Origin: Conchocele bisecta
Taxonomy: Eukaryota; Mollusca; Bivalvia; Lucinida; Thyasiridae
Reading direction: 5' to 3'
NCBI GenBank assembly: GCA_029237695.1
Contig: CM055267.1
Location: 13,871,105-13,935,104, forward strand
DNA: 64,000 bases
Part shown: positions 43,181 to 51,601 of the stretch, one piece after another
How positions within the stretch are numbered: the first letter of the stretch is position 1
Layout of the letters: each line of letters begins with the position of its first letter
The notes under the pieces: generated by a model
Database searches by the model: none
Seen by the model: only the letters and a program-made list of their open reading frames with translations
What the model was told of the DNA's origin: nothing
Translations under genes and position numbers: made by a program

Positions 43181-44463
43181 ATGGCTGATTACGAATGTTG
43201 AAATGGATGCAATCGGTAGAGACGATTACCTCGATGGTGATGATGATGATAACGAAAGCGCCCTTCATAGAGACTCCAGTTCCAATCCAATCGCAATTGG
43301 GAAATAGGTGGCGCTACCAGCAGCGTTGGTCAAAGTCAGGAATTACTTGAGGAGCTGTAAACGACTACTACAACAATTTGTCAGAATCGGTCTGGTCCCG
43401 TCTGTCGGTCGCGACTACTCCAAGTTCGAATTGGATATGCATGGTAGGTTGCGACTAAAATCATCAAATCTCCCAATAATCAACACGAATACCGGTAAAC
43501 CCCTATCGCTAAACACCATTGCCGGAAACCGGGGCGGTGGCGAAATCATAAAGAACGAACTAGGATTTCCAGATTGGACGCGTGGTAAAACAATTGTGCC
43601 GGCCCGCGCTGTAGAGGCCCTACAGTCTACCGACGAAACTATAGCGAAGACGGCCCACCGCGATAGAAACGGTTGATCTCAGCGAGGTCCCTAAAATAGC
43701 CACCGACGTTATTAACACGATGGAGACCACGTTCAGCGTGCAATCACAATTGGGGAAAATACTCAACGATGACCCACCGTTACCTCTTCGAGAACTCCGT
43801 GGACTCGATAAGCTCTACAAACGGTCCGGGGCGAATGGTCCTTAACCTCCCTCCAAACTCACGGCGCTGGATGAACATATCGCGCTAGAAGAAAGAAAAC
43901 TGGAGGAAGCCGGTGACGATAGAGAACTACCGAGCGGATCAACAAACTCCTGCGGTCTTTGCGGGATGAAAGAGAAGCTCGCTTGGAGGCCGCCTCGCTA
44001 ACCGTGAGGCTCTCCGCACACAAATAAGTCGGATCCGCGAATCAATCTCGAGGGTCCTGCACGAGGAGACGACACTCGTGAGCGTCTTCGCACTCGTTCA
44101 GAGAGCAGGGCGTCACGATAGCAAGCTCCTCGTTGCTATCGGCATGACTATATCGACCATAGTTTCTAGCTTTCACGTGGTGCGGCGCCACCACCCGCTC
44201 CAGCACCAGCACCAGCACCCACTCCATCCGGTGGAGCCAAGGAGTGGGTAAAAAAACAACTAAAAGCCCTCGCCAATCTTCTAGCTAAATTAGCTGGATA
44301 AAGGTGGCTGCCGCACTACCTGACTGATCGAAGTATCGTTTCTTACTTGCTATCTATATTATCAAAAACGGCCGGATGGCTAGCCAAAAATACCTGGGCT
44401 TTAATCGTGGCAATCGCCGGTCTCCTACTATTCTTCGCCAGAGTTCCTACAACCAAAGCGTAA
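43181..44463 (+). pseudogene. Large coiled-coil protein with hydrophobic C-terminus
   Basis: ATG 43181 (MADYE) follows an AT-rich element. Pieces give an acidic start (DDYLDGDDDD), a middle with YSKFELDMHGRLRLKSSN and VPARAVEALQSTDETIAKT, then LPLRELRGLDKLYKR, coiled-coil HIALEERKLEEAGDDREL and LRDEREARLEAASLNREAL, RIRESISRVLHEETTL, a proline/alanine linker (APPPAPAPAPAPTPSG), GAKEWVKKQLKALANLLAKL, and a hydrophobic end SKTAGWLAKNTWALIVAIAG. This ordered layout recurs in proteins of invertebrate Polintons whose function is not known to me. At least five frameshifts. Its 3' end overlaps the convergent minus-strand gene by 17 bp. A membrane-active or minor virion role is only a guess. Confidence 0.65.
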
Positions 44464-45851
44464 ATAATCCGATCGCCACGAGGGCGATGACGAGCCCCAA
44501 TTTAATCTCCTCCTCGTGTGTTGTGCTTCCAATTTCAACATTGTTGATGATTGGTGTTTCTCCAATCGCGATTGGTCTGTTGATGGAACTCGATGGTGCA
44601 TCCAATTTACGAATTGGGGGTACTGGGTTCGATTTACGAATTGGGGGAGGTGTATCCATTTTGTGTTTTATGAAATCGGTTCCACTGTTGGGGGTGCGCT
44701 TGATGATATCCGTGTTCACGTTACCGTTGTGGCCGATTTTTTGATTGACGGTGGCGATTACGATGATTATTGTAACCGTCAACCGGGTCGTCTGTAGTAT
44801 CATATTGCTCGGCGCCATATAAAGACCTATTCCAAATACATAGTCTACTGGGGTGCTGGCATTCTGTAAAACGTCTTGATAATTCTGGATTGCCTTCTCC
44901 AGGTCCACCCTAGCTGAGATGGCGTCCTCAACAAGTACCAAGAACTGTTTTTGCGCGTCAAACGCTGTTCCCATGCCCAGTATAGAACTGCGAGTTTGTT
45001 TTTGTGCGCCGAGGATGGCCCAGACGTACGTGCGAATAGATTCGTTGACGTGAGTAACCCCGGCCTGCGTGAACCCTATACCCTTATCTAACATAAATGT
45101 ACCCACGCGTCCTGAACCCTCGCAGCCTGCTGTATGTAATCGACGTGAGCCCGTTTCGGAGGTAACATTTTACAAGAAAACACGCCACAGAGCGACCCCA
45201 AAACCACACTTCTGGCCCGAAAGTCATCGTCGCGGGGTCAAAATTCCCGGCGTTCCGACTGACGATGTGGTCACCGGAGTGATCGTGTCTAAAATCAGTC
45301 TGTGTCCAATTCCCGGACTGGCCGTGAATGAGAACGTCCCGAGGCCGGTGTGGTAGGAAATGCTTTCTGTCTCCAGTCCGCGTCTTTTGAAACGTTAAAT
45401 TCGTTACACAGTCTTCAAAGGCCAATACGGTCGTGCGTTGGAAATGGGATCCCAGGCGTCGTCTTGAGTAGTGAAATACCTATTCTTTGAGAATCCTCCT
45501 AATAGTATAATACGTGTGAAAGTGTAGGACACTTCGGAGCATGACATTCTTGGATGTCAGATGGTCTTTATGTGAAACTCCACACCCGCTGTTGCGCACC
45601 ATACAGCGAAATTTATTTTGGTTCTGCCAAAACTGCATCGGTGTTGCTTTCCACCCGTTTACCACCTCCATCGTAGTAATCTTGGGCAGCCTATATTGTT
45701 CAAAGATGTTAGGGAAGTTGGTGGCAAAGCCACTGTCCGGTCTAACCGTTTACGGTTGGGTGTACAAGGGGTTAACAACGTCTTTTTGTGTGTATTTACC
45801 TCCGACCGCGTACTTTACATTAGAGTTAAAGCTAAATGCTTTGGTATCCAT
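44447..45851 (-). pseudogene. Conserved structural-type Polinton protein, C-terminal TM
   Basis: ATG 45851 opens MDTKAFSFNSNVKYAVGG. Later pieces show LPKITTMEVVNGWKATPMQF and GVSHKDHLTSKNVMLRS (about 45700-45560), a DDAWDP-type block, then 44447-45106: DKGIGFTQAGVTHVNESIRT, YVWAILGAQKQTRSSILGMG, TAFDAQKQFLVLVEDAISAR, a region with proline-rich PPIRK repeats made from palindromes, and a single carboxy-terminal span EIKLGLVIALVAIGLFTLWL. About 460 codons. These blocks recur in a protein that accompanies capsid genes in many animal Polintons, so I consider it structural; I cannot assign a virion position. At least four frameshifts. It is divergent from the gene at 45882, only 30 bp apart. Confidence 0.7.
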
Positions 45852-45881
45852 TGAAAGATATTATGTTTGCTACTATAACTA

Positions 45882-46548
45882 ATGGTTATTCAAAAAGGAG
45901 TTGTGAACTTCAAAAATTAATTGACAACTGCTGTGGAAAACGCCGGTAGGCCTAGATCAATCACCTTCACGGTTTGGATGGCAGAATGTGGGGAAGAGCG
46001 AATGGTTTTACTATGTGAAGGATGGACTACAATTAGAAGTAAAGCTGCCTCACGGACTGTGGGGAATAAGACAGCTCAGTTTTTGTCAACTCAGAGCTTG
46101 ACGGTATAATCAACCTCACAGTATCGAATGCTACCGGGCTCGCAACAATGACCATCAGCAGTGATAATAAGGTAGTGGTCTCCCCGGGGTTGGGTATTCA
46201 ACTCGGTTTTAGAGAGACATACTCCTCAACAAAGGAGTGTTTACCCCGGGTGAGTACGTCGGTGATAAACCGGTGGACTTCACCTTCACGAAAACTCTCA
46301 GGGTGCACCTGGATCGGTGAACACATCGTACAACACGATAGACGGATCCCCCAGCACATTACTGAAAACTGTGCCCGCCAGCGATTGTTTCTATGGCGAG
46401 ACTGTAACGTTAGACTTCCCTTCACCCAGAGATGAAAGTTTTGGAATCGGGACACATCCACGAGTTGAAGATTTATATTCTTGATGATAAAGGGCGAGAG
46501 TTGAAGAACGATTACCCGATTTCGGTCGTCCTAGAAATTTCAAATTAA
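45882..46548 (+). pseudogene. Beta-rich structural protein, penton (minor capsid) candidate
   Basis: ATG 45882 (MVIQKGVVNFKN). Pieces in three frames: YYVKDGLQLEVKLPHGLW (about 46010), DGIINLTVSNATGLATMTIS (about 46100), GEYVGDKPVDFTFTKTLRVH (about 46250), NTSYNTIDGSPSTLLKTVPA (about 46320), GETVTLDFPSPRDE (about 46390) and the end KIYILDDKGRELKNDYPISV (about 46465). Length about 220 codons, beta-strand-rich, matching the size of the single-jelly-roll minor capsid (PX-type) proteins of Polintons. At least four frameshifts. The NTSYN...G-x-PSTLL block is conserved among Polinton proteins as I recall them. The penton assignment is moderate. Confidence 0.65.
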
Positions 46549-46604
46549 TTAATTTTAAGAAAATTAGAATTAAACGCATGTTCGTAATATATATTATCAA
46601 CATT

Positions 46605-48270
46605 ATGAGTATATACGGACCAGGTAGTTCTTCCGATTGGGTGACAAATTCAAATAATTTGGAACCTGCAGAAGGGGGATTCATCCCGACAGAGGGCGAC
46701 TTTTTAACTACCCAAAAAACAAAGGCCTTGATTAATAGAACTATATCGAGGGCCACGGACGAGATTCACAAGAGTCTACTATCACAACTTAGAGAATATG
46801 CCCTGGCTGTGAATACACAAAGTCGTGAAGAAACGCATACGGAACTAAACGAACTAGGTAAAAAAATAACCAAATTTAGAAAAGAGGCCCGGTTGGGGAT
46901 TGATAAAGCCCGAGAAGACCGTAAGGCTGACATTACGGAGGTTTATGATGCGTTGCGCTTAGAAGACTCTCTCAGCAAAGAAGCTACACTTGCTGAATTA
47001 GACGGGAAAATAATCGATTTTCGAAATGAGGCCACGTCGGGTATTGAGAAAGCACGAGAAGACCACCAGGCGGACCTTATGAAGGCTTATGAGGTGTTGC
47101 GCTCAGAGGACTCTCTCATAGAGAAGCGGCACTTACTGAACTAGATAAAAAAAATAACCAAATTTCGAAAAGAGACCCGGTCGGGTATTGATAAAGTCCG
47201 AGAAGACCACCAGTCTAACCTTGCAGAGGCCATTGCGGAGGCTTATGATGCGTTGCGCTTAGAGAACTCTCACAGTAAAGAATCGACACTTACCGAACTA
47301 GATGAAAAAATAGCCGAATTTATAAAAGAGACCAGGTCTGGGTTGAGGGGGTCCGAGAAGACCACAAAGAGGCCATTGCGGAGGCTTATGGGGCGTTACG
47401 CTCAGAGAACTCTCAACAGAGAAGCGGCACTTACTGACCTATATGAAAAAATAACCGAATTTAAAAAAGAGACCCGGTTTGATCTTGATGGAGTCCGAAC
47501 GGGTATTGATAAAGCCCTAGAAGACCACCAGGCGGATATTACGGAGGCTTATAGGGTGTTGCTCTTAGAGGACTCTATCAACAGAGAAGCGACACTTACT
47601 AAACTAGATGAAAAAATAACCGAATTTCAAAAAGAGACCCGGTCGGGTATTGATAAAGCCTTAGAAGACCACCAGGCAACCATTACGGAGGCTTATGATG
47701 CGTTGCGCTCAGAGGACTCTATCAACAGAGAAGCGACACTTACTGAACTAGATGAAAAAATAACCGATAAACTGTAAACGATCGTATAGCCGCGACCAAA
47801 GCTCTTGAGGAGGCCTCTTATGAGATTCGTACTGAGGCATATAACGCAAACAATGCGCTTGCCGGAATAGTGAAAACAATGAAAACACCAAAACCGTGTC
47901 ATAACAGTTTGGCTGAGAAGCGGGGCCCATTGGTTGTGGGGCACTATGAATATTCGTTCGGTGCCAAAGCGAGTAATAAATATGGGGATACACTATGACA
48001 GCTGCAGGTGAAGTTATCCAAATGGCGGTCTGCTCGGTTAATGCTAATGGTAAACCTGTGGGCGCGGTCGCGATAAATATTGTAGTAGATGGGGAAGAAC
48101 GGGGGGTTGGAGTCACTAAAATCTCTGGAGATAGTTCGACGGTGGTTTCGTTCTCCGGTGATGATCGAATTAGACTTTCCCAAGGTAGTGTTATTAACTT
48201 TGTTACGAAAATCGGTGACTCAGAGAGTTCTTCCACTATTGTCTCATTGTTAATTGAACTTATTGTGTAA
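46605..48270 (+). pseudogene. Fibre-like protein: coiled-coil repeats plus beta-rich tip
   Basis: ATG 46605 (MSIYGPGSSSDWVTNS) follows an AT-rich element at 46548-46568. After a short amino part, six repeats of 48-52 residues, each with the pattern EAYDALRSEDS...REATLTELDEKI and FRKETRSGIDKA-type heptads, run from about 46930 to 47777; repeat starts are at 46941, 47085, 47241, 47394, 47547 and 47691. Then EASYEIRTEAYNANNALAG leads into a beta-rich end (HYEYSFGAKASNKYG; TAAGEVIQMAVCSVNANGKP; SSTIVSLLIELIV) at about 47940-48270. A rod of repeats ending in a compact beta tip is the design of viral attachment fibres. About five frameshifts. Attachment is inferred from architecture only. Confidence 0.75.
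46941..47777 (+). repeat. Six coding repeats, 144-156 bp, in fibre gene
   Basis: Each starts near GCTTATGATGCGTTGCGCTC and continues GAGGACTCTATCAACAGAGA. Starts: 46941, 47085, 47241, 47394, 47547, 47691; spacing 144, 156, 153, 153 and 144 bases, all multiples of three. Confidence 0.9.
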
Positions 48271-48298
48271 ATACTAATATATTGAAATAAATTTAACT

Positions 48299-48992
48299 AT
48301 GAACGAATCACCGCTTCCAATTGTCAATACCGATCCACCAACACTGTATACAACTCTCAATACCACTCCACCAACACTGTATTCAACTCTCAATACCACT
48401 CCACCAACACTGTATTCAATTAACGAAAAAAGTTCAGATTTTAGGTTGAATAATATCGTCGCTATGCAGGATATTTTAGTTAGAGAATGTGCAAATAGAA
48501 AAAGACACTCTAATAAATATAGGCGCGCGGCAAACATAGCTGAAGCATCTAGTACGGTTCTGGCAAGTGTTTCTGTGTTGTGTGGGGCGGGGACTACTGC
48601 AATGCTATCTACAATTGTAATGGTTCCACTTGCAGGGGTTTTGAGTGGAATTACCGTTTTATCTGGAACACTTTGTATGGTAATTAGGGCGGTGGGTGGA
48701 AAACTCGAGAAAAAAAGTAGAAAACATGATAGAATATCCGTTCTCGCTAGGTCTAAGAAAAATAGCATCGACGTTATGGTGTCCAAAGCGTTGGCCGATA
48801 AGAAAATATCAAATTTTAAGAGTTTGAATCCGTGGTGAAGAAATGGGGAGATATGAAGAATTAAAAAATGATATAAGGATCAAGGCGCGCGCCACCATGC
48901 CCAAAATTGAGTGTACTGATTGGGATAAATTTAGGGTAAAACTTGGAAATAAAGTCGGAGGAAATGTTACAGCACCAACTACAGACATTTGA
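48299..48992 (+). pseudogene. Two-span membrane protein with LYTTLNTT repeats
   Basis: ATG 48299. An 11-residue repeat (PPTLYTTLNTT) occurs nearly three times (48337-48420, 33-bp units). Then RRAANIAEASSTVLAS, two hydrophobic stretches (TAMLSTIVMVPLAGVLSGIT and VLSGTLCMVIRAVGG), a basic RKHDRISVLARSKKNSID and VMVSKALADKKIS. A frameshift near 48825 puts the end (MGRYEELKNDIRIKARATMP) in another frame, stopping at 48992. The basic-helix and VSKAL-D-KIS block is one I associate with a Polinton membrane protein of unknown function. The intact first piece (48299-48838) could also be translated alone. Confidence 0.65.
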
Positions 48993-49021
48993 TTAGTAGT
49001 GGGTAAACGAATCGTTGAAGT

Positions 49022-49353
49022 TTATACATAATACGGTAACTCGGCGCAGACAGAATCGTAAAACTCTATATCCGTAAACGAATCGTTGTTTTTAAACAGT
49101 CTTATAAAATTAGTTTCACCCTCTTCACCTAGTTGTTCTCCGATCCTATTTAGTCGCTTCATTTCACGAATATGTCTCTTGCTTAGCTTACATAATTTCC
49201 GGTATAATATTGTAAATGCAACGTTTTTATCGGAACGTAATAAATTACGCTGATATTTCATGTATTCAATTATATATAGTGCTTTCAATTTATAGAATAT
49301 TCATCAATAAGGTCATTATAAAATTCCAATTCCCATTCTATTTTATTATCCAT
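49022..49353 (-). pseudogene. Unrecognised right-end Polinton protein
   Basis: ATG 49353 (MDNKIEWELEFYNDLIDE), then a frameshift near 49290 into ALYIIEYMKYQRNLLRSDKN, LYRKLCKLSKRHIREMKRLN, RIGEQLGEEGETNFIRLFKN and the end FYDSVCAELPYYV. About 110 codons, basic and helical, with no motif I recognise. The TIR-linked element (49360-49400) lies directly upstream of the ATG, as for polB, suggesting it belongs to the same expression group. Confidence 0.55.
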
Positions 49354-49359
49354 TTTTGT

Positions 49360-49400
49360 GAGTATAACTTATAGTTTTCTTATCTTTAATAGGGTGTAAG
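49360..49400 (-). promoter_or_regulatory. TIR-linked upstream element, copy 4
   Basis: On the minus strand CTTACACCCTATTAAAGATA then AGTTATACTC, ending 6 bases before ATG 49353. A diverged duplicate of the TIR element. Confidence 0.6.
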
Positions 49401-49431
49401 TTGTGGTTAATTTTTAAAAAAATTGAACATA

Positions 49432-49716
49432 TCATATCTTTCTAACTGACTTTTCGATTTGAATTATTACTAAACGATAATACATGCGAGCACGTAATCC
49501 CTTGTTAATCATTCGATGAGTAGCCTGAGTGCCACCGCATGGTGGACATAGTAATGACTCGGCTTTGGTCCCTAACCCCACAATGCCGACAGGGGCGAGG
49601 CGAAACGGAACCTCTTCGCATCCATGCACGGTGATGTTTGCAATATTCGAAATACCGGTACGAAAACATCTCTCGTGACTACCTGTCTTCAACCACGCAC
49701 ACTTAACTAGAACCAT
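49432..49716 (-). CDS. Unrecognised Cys/His-rich right-end Polinton protein
   Basis: Intact 94-residue ORF beginning MVLVKCAWLKTGSHERCF. Cysteines and histidines occur in pairs that could bind zinc (CAW, SHERCF, HGCEE, LCPPCGGTQATHR). The end RARMYYRLVIIQIEKSVRKI is basic. I cannot name a family. The TIR-linked element at 49729-49771 lies 12 bases upstream, so its promoter lies inside the right TIR. Position at the extreme end, mirror to polB, fits an early or regulatory gene; that is inference. Confidence 0.6.
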   Translation of the reverse strand: MVLVKCAWLKTGSHERCFRTGISNIANITVHGCEEVPFRLAPVGIVGLGTKAESLLCPPCGGTQATHRMINKGLRARMYYRLVIIQIEKSVRKI

Positions 49717-49728
49717 TATGTTATTATA

Positions 49729-50054
49729 TATACGGAGTATAACATAGGGATTCTTATCTCTAATAGGGTGTATCTTCTCATGTCATAAATATATGGTCTC
49801 GCGGTTGATGAAAAATATGTTCTCATACATACCCGCCGAACAGTAGGTGTGTTTTTAAAAAAATTATGCTTACTCCCCCCTTCGTGTTTTGAAAAATTAA
49901 AATTACTCCCATTCTCATAAATATTCTCATAAAAATGGAGGAAAATCTGAGTAGTATATAAGAGTCAATTATAGCACCACCTGGTGGGAGGCACCACGTG
50001 TAGCCGGTGGCTTCCAGAGGGTGGGTGGTATCATTTTGACTCTTATATACTACT
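49729..50054 (-). repeat. Polinton right terminal inverted repeat
   Basis: Reverse complement of 33182-33513. Its terminal 105 bases (49950-50054) again form a self-inverted unit with AGTAGTATATAAGAGTC at both ends. It includes the upstream element copy 3 (49729-49771). Confidence 0.95.
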
Positions 50055-50059
50055 ATTCC
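50055..50059. repeat. Polinton target-site duplication, right
   Basis: ATTCC, matching 33177-33181. Confidence 0.75.
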
Positions 50060-50424
50060 AAATATGTCAAAAGTATTGATCCGGCAGTCGCCGGACCTGC
50101 CGGACCTGTTCCGACGACCCTGCTCTACTGAGTACTGTATATCGCATTTGCTAATAATAAAGTTGCATCTGCATGTGTATATCATGAGGTGGCAACAACG
50201 AATGTCGAACGTATATACATGTCCGTGCTTATAACAACACAACTAGACCATTGGTGGATAAACGTGATTTGACATTTGCAATGCATGCCAACCATGTTCA
50301 TCCTATTTTCATACTATCATATGAACACTACAACTTCTTAGAATTTCACTTTTGGTAGATGATCCGTTTTAGTGGCCCAAGTGGAAACTCGATGAACATC
50401 TAAAATGTCTAACTAACCCAACAA

Positions 50425-50833
50425 CAAGGTGTATGAACACGTGGTACAAACAACAACAACAAGTACTGAAACTTGCAGAATCCATCCGATTCAAAGTACG
50501 TATTCTTTTTTATATTGTCATTATTACGTAACGGATTTTGATGAAATATGGCGCATCAAACGCGCCTTGTTAAGCTGCAGTTGGTGGTCTCTGTATTTTC
50601 GCCCACGGCAAACTTCTGTCGTTTTTGCGAAGTACCGACACGGAAATCGATTCTTCGCAAAAACGACATAAGTCTGTGCCGAACTCCATGGACCAACAAA
50701 TGCAGCTCTTGAAGACGCGTTTGCTGCGCCATATTTCATCCAAATCCGTTGCATATTAAGGAACATATCACATAATACTCACTTTGGAGTGGGCGACGTT
50801 GTTGTTGTTGTTACCACGTGATCATGCACCTTG
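50425..50833. mobile_element. Foldback element F4, copy 2
   Basis: The ends CAAGGTGTATGAACACGTGG and inverted CCACGTGATCATGCACCTTG bound the same inner pieces as 15265-15640, including GAAATCGATTCTTCGCAAAA. 50060-50424 holds no recognised gene. Confidence 0.85.
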
Positions 50834-51022
50834 AACAATGGCTACGTGTGATAAATATTCGTCACAAGTTTATACAGATACTCACACCAATACAAATACA
50901 CATACTACTGTACTGTAATCTGCAAATAAAATATCAATTTTGACTTGGCACATGTATCTTTTCCTCTATGAACATATGCATAGAAGAAACGTGTGAAGCA
51001 TCAAACGTAGTTATAGTTATGT

Positions 51023-51260
51023 GTCTGTGACTGAAGAAATGAGACTATTGGCCTTTCCGGCCCGTCTACCTCCTGAACTATCGTGGCCCTCCAATTGTCT
51101 GAATATGACCTACGCTGATTGTTAGACGCATACTGTATACGTGTATATGGTTGACTGAATGTCGAACAGTGCAGTCCCTGGTCAGACTGTGCGTATTCGA
51201 TCTGGATGTACACTGGTCGTAAAAGCCATAAGCCCCATTTCTCCAGCCACAGCCACATTT
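51023..51260. repeat. Foldback element F1
   Basis: A degenerate left end (GTGTCTGTGACTGAAGAAAT region) and a clear right end AGCCCCATTTCTCCAGCCAC, with ACACTGGTCGTAAAAGCCAT. Confidence 0.75.
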
Positions 51261-51295
51261 TACCTCCATACAAGCCTGATAAACAAGACGTCCAG

Positions 51296-51598
51296 TAGCC
51301 TATTTCACCAACATTGCAAAGTATACTTTTCTAGCAAAGTATACTTTGAGGGAGTAATCATTTATTTTTCCTGAAATGCATTATTTCATATAGAACTAAC
51401 CACTGCATATATTTGATGATTAAAAGTATGCAGAATTATTATACTGAATTTATTACATTATCACAGCCAAAATGGCTGTGATAATGTAATAAATTCAGTA
51501 TAATAATAATTAATTAATTTATCCTTAAATTGAAAATTTGTCCCTCAAAGTATACTTTGCTAGATAAGTATACTTTGCAATGTTGATGAAATAGGCTA
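51296..51598. mobile_element. Palindromic MITE P1, copy d (CAG duplication)
   Basis: TAGCCTATTTCACCAACATT to its inverted copy GGCTA. CAG at 51293-51295 is repeated at 51599-51601. The dyad is ATCACAGCCAAAATGGCTGT. Unlike the others this copy is not inside an S1 element. Confidence 0.87.
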
Positions 51599-51601
51599 CA
51601 G

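Larger units (their letters stand above)
33182..50054. mobile_element. Polinton/Maverick virus-like transposon, complete
   Basis: A 16,873-bp element with inverted ends of about 330 bp (tip AGTAGTATATAAGAGTC, ending ACTACT), a flanking 5-bp duplication, and the Polinton gene set: protein-primed family B polymerase, DDE integrase, packaging ATPase and major capsid protein, plus minor structural candidates. AG...CT termini, size and gene content all fit. Polymerase is on the plus strand at the left; integrase to capsid run on the minus strand; fibre-side genes are on the plus strand. Most larger genes carry frameshifts. Both ends and the duplication are intact, so insertion is probably recent. 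Confidence 0.97.

Noticed and set aside
45084..45425. Minus-strand 113-residue ORF as a separate gene
   Set aside because: It lies between two pieces of the 44447-45851 gene and is best taken as a piece, or out-of-frame reading, of that gene.
47748..48236. Minus-strand 162-residue ORF
   Set aside because: Antisense to the fibre tip, which has the clear beta-rich reading on the plus strand.
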